From Echiichthys vipera (Eukaryota > Chordata > Actinopteri > Perciformes > Trachinidae), in assembly GCA_963691815.1 (NCBI GenBank), contig OY829656.1, positions 12,181,412-12,245,411 of the forward strand: a DNA stretch of 64,000 nt, read 5' to 3'. Shown here piece after piece: positions 60,763 through 64,000 of the stretch. The notes beneath the pieces were generated by a model. It made no database searches, had not been told where the DNA came from, and saw only the letters and a program-made list of their open reading frames with translations. The position numbers and the translations under genes were made by a program. Position 1 is the first letter of the stretch. Every line of letters starts with the position of its first letter.

Positions 60763-61683
60763 CAGGACAAACCAGTGAAAAGCCACCGCACTAAGCACTT
60801 AACCAGCACCCTGGGGTCACCACCCCCATTCCCTTCCAACAGGACGGACAAGTCAACCTACATACTGTAACTACTGGGGCACAAAAACCAGACAAGAGAC
60901 ATCAACTATAACAAGAAACAAGCACTATTTTCTATTGACAACTGTTTCCTTGGCAAGCTAATGGCACTTAAGTGCACTTTTATGAAGATTGTGTAGGGGG
61001 ATCAAATTTGTCCAAAAAAAACACCAAACATACAAAATCGTCTTTTGCGCTCTTCTTAATTGAACATTTTTAAGAATTGTTTTTGCGAGCAATAATTGTT
61101 TTCATTTGATAATTCTTGATAAGGAATGATTTCCAGCAAAGACCCCCTCCATGCTGTGTTCTCATAGCTCAACACGGTACAGCCTGAGCTTGCCATGTTA
61201 TTGTGGGGAATTCAGAGGAACACTGCCACATTGGCATTAAGAGCGTACAAAATGTAACTTTGCCACATTTCTCTGTCCACCCTCATTCAAAACAAGGCCT
61301 TCATGTGGTTAAACCTCAAGTGGTTGACGACGCTCTGCTCTCGTACAGGCATGTGCTCCTGTACAGGTTTTTATTGAGTCATGTAGGTGTTGATGGAAAG
61401 GGTTTCAGACCATCATAGGTCCACTGACAGCCTCGGTGGATGAATATGGGATGATACTGTAGTGCCTTTTTGTTCTTTTCCATGGGGCACTTTGACAGCA
61501 CTTTTTTTCCCGATCCTCTTTTCAAATCAGAGGGTCAGCTGGAATAATGTGTCCCTTACAAAGGACTGAAGAACGCTGTATGTGAGCAGGCAGTGAAGGG
61601 CTGAGTCTGACAGATAATGATGGTTGTTTTTTTTTATCAGTATATGGTAATATTTAAAAAGTATAACTGTTAAAGCATAACCA

Positions 61684-62488
61684 TAGACTGTGTAAAAGAA
61701 GTGCCTGACGCCACCCATTGGTTTGTGGGCTACCGTTTTGAAGCCTTGCATTTGGCATTTTGGCTGTTGTCATGTGTTATTTTTGGTGCCAGAAGTTACC
61801 ATATTTGGAGGAGAGGGTGGAGCTAGCTAGCCCGGTTAGCAAGGTGCACCTGTAATTCACGTGAATCGTGATATTCATAGTGATGCCAATTTTGGCTGGT
61901 GAAAAACAGGCTACAAACAAAATGTGTTTACCAGAAAAAACAGCTGACTCCTAGTTTTTTTACTTCAACCAAATGCTGAACAAGAATTCTTTAAGTGACC
62001 AAAATATTTCAATTAATTTTATGAACTGAAAACACACTGTGAAAGGTTGTAAGACGAAAACACAGACACCCAAAAAAAATTTCAGGGCTATTTAAATGTA
62101 CTCAGCGTGGAAAATAACTGCTAAGCCCCTATGCTGTTTTAGCAACCTGTCAATTACAAGGTAGCAACCCCCTAAAGCATTCCCTGATTTCTCGTTTATT
62201 TTGCTCTAAATGGGACCATCATTTCCAAAATGAACATCATGATATATTGAGGAAGACTTGAAACTAGCGATTGAGACCATAAATTCATTAGGAAAATGTT
62301 TACTGAGGTAATAAATCAAGTGAGAAGTAGGATCGTTTTCTCATTGGCTTCTTTACAATCAGACTTGTACTTGCAACCAGAGGAGGCGCCCCCTGCTGAA
62401 CATTAGGGAGACTGCAGGTTAAAGGCACTTCCGCATTGGCTCCACTTTTCACACCAGGAAGCTGCGTCCATTTCTTTTATACAGTCTA
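61684..62488 (+). mobile_element. TAGACTGT inverted-repeat element in the 3' UTR
   Basis: The left end TAGACTGTGTAAAAGAAGTG and right end CATTTCTTTTATACAGTCTA are inverted, with two mismatches over about 20 bases. This is a common fish element type, without coding sequence. Confidence 0.75.
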
Positions 62489-62876
62489 AGAGCAGAACTC
62501 CTATACTGGATCACCTGTAATCTACTACTGAATCCTCATCCAGCTGGGTGTAACTGTTATGTTTGACAGTGTAAAATGTGCAATGATGGAGGTAGTGAAT
62601 CTAGTGGTCACGTTACTCCAGTTCATCAGCCTTTTAAACCCCATCTGCTTTATTTGATTATGTTTTCATCACCCATCTGACCCCCCAAACCCCCCCCGGT
62701 CCCATTGTCTTCACTGATGAGATTTTCAGCTGGATCAAGTTGGAGGCAGCCACAGGAGGTATTTACAGCACGTACTCAGTACTGCAGAACTCATGATGAA
62801 TGAAGCTAAATCCCACATTTTGCAGTGTTTCATAGAAGTATGAAGTAATTTAATTGAGTTTATTTTAGCTTCATTA

Positions 62877-62882
62877 AATAAA
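62877..62882 (+). terminator. arid4b: Proximal polyadenylation signal candidate
   Basis: AATAAA about 2.1 kb after the stop codon. Confidence 0.4.
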
Positions 62883-63702
62883 GCAACTTGTACTTTTTTG
62901 GCATCTTTCTAATTTTACTCATTGACATGCCAGCTTTTCTCATACTCATCCCTACCAAAAATGTTTGGTTTTGTTTTCTGTATTATGACCAGATTAAAGG
63001 TAAAGATATTGTAAATGTGCATTTATATCATAAAGTGACGTATGTGTATACATTTCTGAAGACATCTCCAGTGTTTCCTTTGTAAAGACCCCCTACTGTA
63101 CGATAACCTGAAGTTACATTTTGTTTGGCACTTGTAATTGTATGCTTTTGTTATACATTTGTATATTGAGAAGTGTTTTGAGTCAAGCTATTTAATATCT
63201 TGCACTGTTAATAACATGTACCTTTCTGTACAGACAGTTTTATGGTTTTAACTGTAGTTTGAGTGTAAATAATGAGGGTTACAGCATGTTTGTTCTCCCC
63301 TTTGTCCTCGTCCTTGTTCTCTTGTAGGAACAGATTTATTTCAGTTCATTTATATTGTTTTTTTGTTCTGCCTCTTTTCATCTGTTTTCAATGCTTATTT
63401 TTCTTTCTTCCTTTTTTTTAATTTAATGTTTTGCTTTAGTTTGTACTGTTTTGTTTTTCTAAAGCTTGTGCTTCAAAGAGAAGAATGGTGGTTTTGGATG
63501 CAGCTGAACTATTTTCCAACCTGTACATGGCCTGAAGCTACAGCTGTATGAACCTGTATATGGAAAATAGTCTGGAACATAGATTAAGAGAAAGTAATGG
63601 AGCTTATTGAAAAATGCTCGATAGTATTTATTAGGCTCATCTGATGATGGTCATTGTGTAATTTATTGTAAAAATGTAAGCAAAGCAGAAGCCTCTGTTT
63701 GA

Positions 63703-63708
63703 AATAAA
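63703..63708 (+). terminator. arid4b: Distal ARID4B polyadenylation signal
   Basis: AATAAA followed within 25 bases by a GT-rich stretch (TTTGTGAAG, TCAGTGTGTCTC), the usual downstream element. A dispersed repeat begins right after it. Confidence 0.65.
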
Positions 63709-63747
63709 TGCCATAGTTTGTGAAGTATTCAGTGTGTCTCTTGGTAT

Positions 63748-64000
63748 CAGTGGTGGAAAGTAACTTTTACTCAAGCACCATACTTATGAAGTACAATTTT
63801 GAGGTACTTTTACATTTCTAGTGTATTATACTTCATACTTATACTTATTTTTTTATTTCTAGGATTATAATTATGTTTACTTTTTACTCCAAGATATTCA
63901 TTTGACAAATGCACTTCCAGTAAAGTGAAATGAAATAGCTTTTGTTACAGTTATAGTTGCTACATGAAATACATGACAAGCTTGTAAAGATGTGATGCAT
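63748..64000 (+). mobile_element. Partial MITE (CAGTGGTGGAAAGTAAC type)
   Basis: Starts CAGTGGTGGAAAGTAAC and continues TTTACTCAAGCACC, AAGTACAATTTTGAGGTAC, a well-known fish hAT-like element. The right terminal repeat is not reached in the window. Confidence 0.7.

Larger units (their letters stand above)
60763..63725 (+). other. arid4b: ARID4B 3' UTR
   Basis: About 3 kb from the stop to just past the polyadenylation signal at 63703. It includes an 805 bp inverted-repeat element at 61684-62488 and a proximal AATAAA at 62877, which could give a shorter UTR. Confidence 0.7.

Overview
This window is vertebrate nuclear DNA, most likely from a teleost fish. It shows long GT-AG introns, AT-rich intergenic sequence, one CpG-rich promoter zone and many repeats of types common in fish genomes: L2-clade LINE relics, hAT-like and TAGACTG-type inverted-repeat elements, and CA, CT and TTG microsatellites. 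No bacterial, viral or organellar gene is seen. The species cannot be named from the sequence.

There are two protein-coding genes, arranged head to head. On the minus strand is GGPS1 (geranylgeranyl diphosphate synthase): three coding exons at 19601-19529, 16949-16879 and 9964-9161, predicting 315 residues. On the plus strand is ARID4B (SIN3-HDAC-associated chromatin regulator): a non-coding first exon ending at 21946 and 23 coding exons from 24160 to 60762. I joined these exon by exon with consistent phases to a predicted 1305 residues, close to the 1312 I recall for human ARID4B. Its 3' UTR runs to a polyadenylation signal at 63703. The divergent ARID4B/GGPS1 pair is also the arrangement in human, which supports both assignments. 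Both promoters appear to lie in roughly 20.8-21.8 kb, where I see an NRF1-like site, CCAAT boxes and GC boxes.

Layout: 1-8.9 kb is intergenic with one LINE relic. GGPS1 fills 8.9-21 kb, with a second L2 relic and a TTAA-flanked foldback element in its introns. From 20.8 to 24.1 kb lie the promoters and the CpG-rich first intron of ARID4B. ARID4B coding sequence is sparse from 24 to 51 kb, with large introns full of repeats, and dense from 51 to 61 kb. The 3' UTR occupies 60.8-63.7 kb and contains an 805 bp inverted-repeat element. The window ends in another dispersed repeat.

I found no convincing new multi-gene system. The points most worth a second look are: a 90 bp stop-free intron inside ARID4B (a possible exitron) with a tandem NAGNAG acceptor; a spliced upstream ORF whose stop overlaps the ARID4B start codon as ATGA; a Pro-to-Leu change in a conserved GGPS1 motif; a Trp-to-Ile change in the ARID4B Tudor domain; a 23 bp hairpin near GGPS1; and inverted copies of one repeat in an ARID4B intron and its 3' UTR. 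Comparisons with human proteins are from memory and were not computed.
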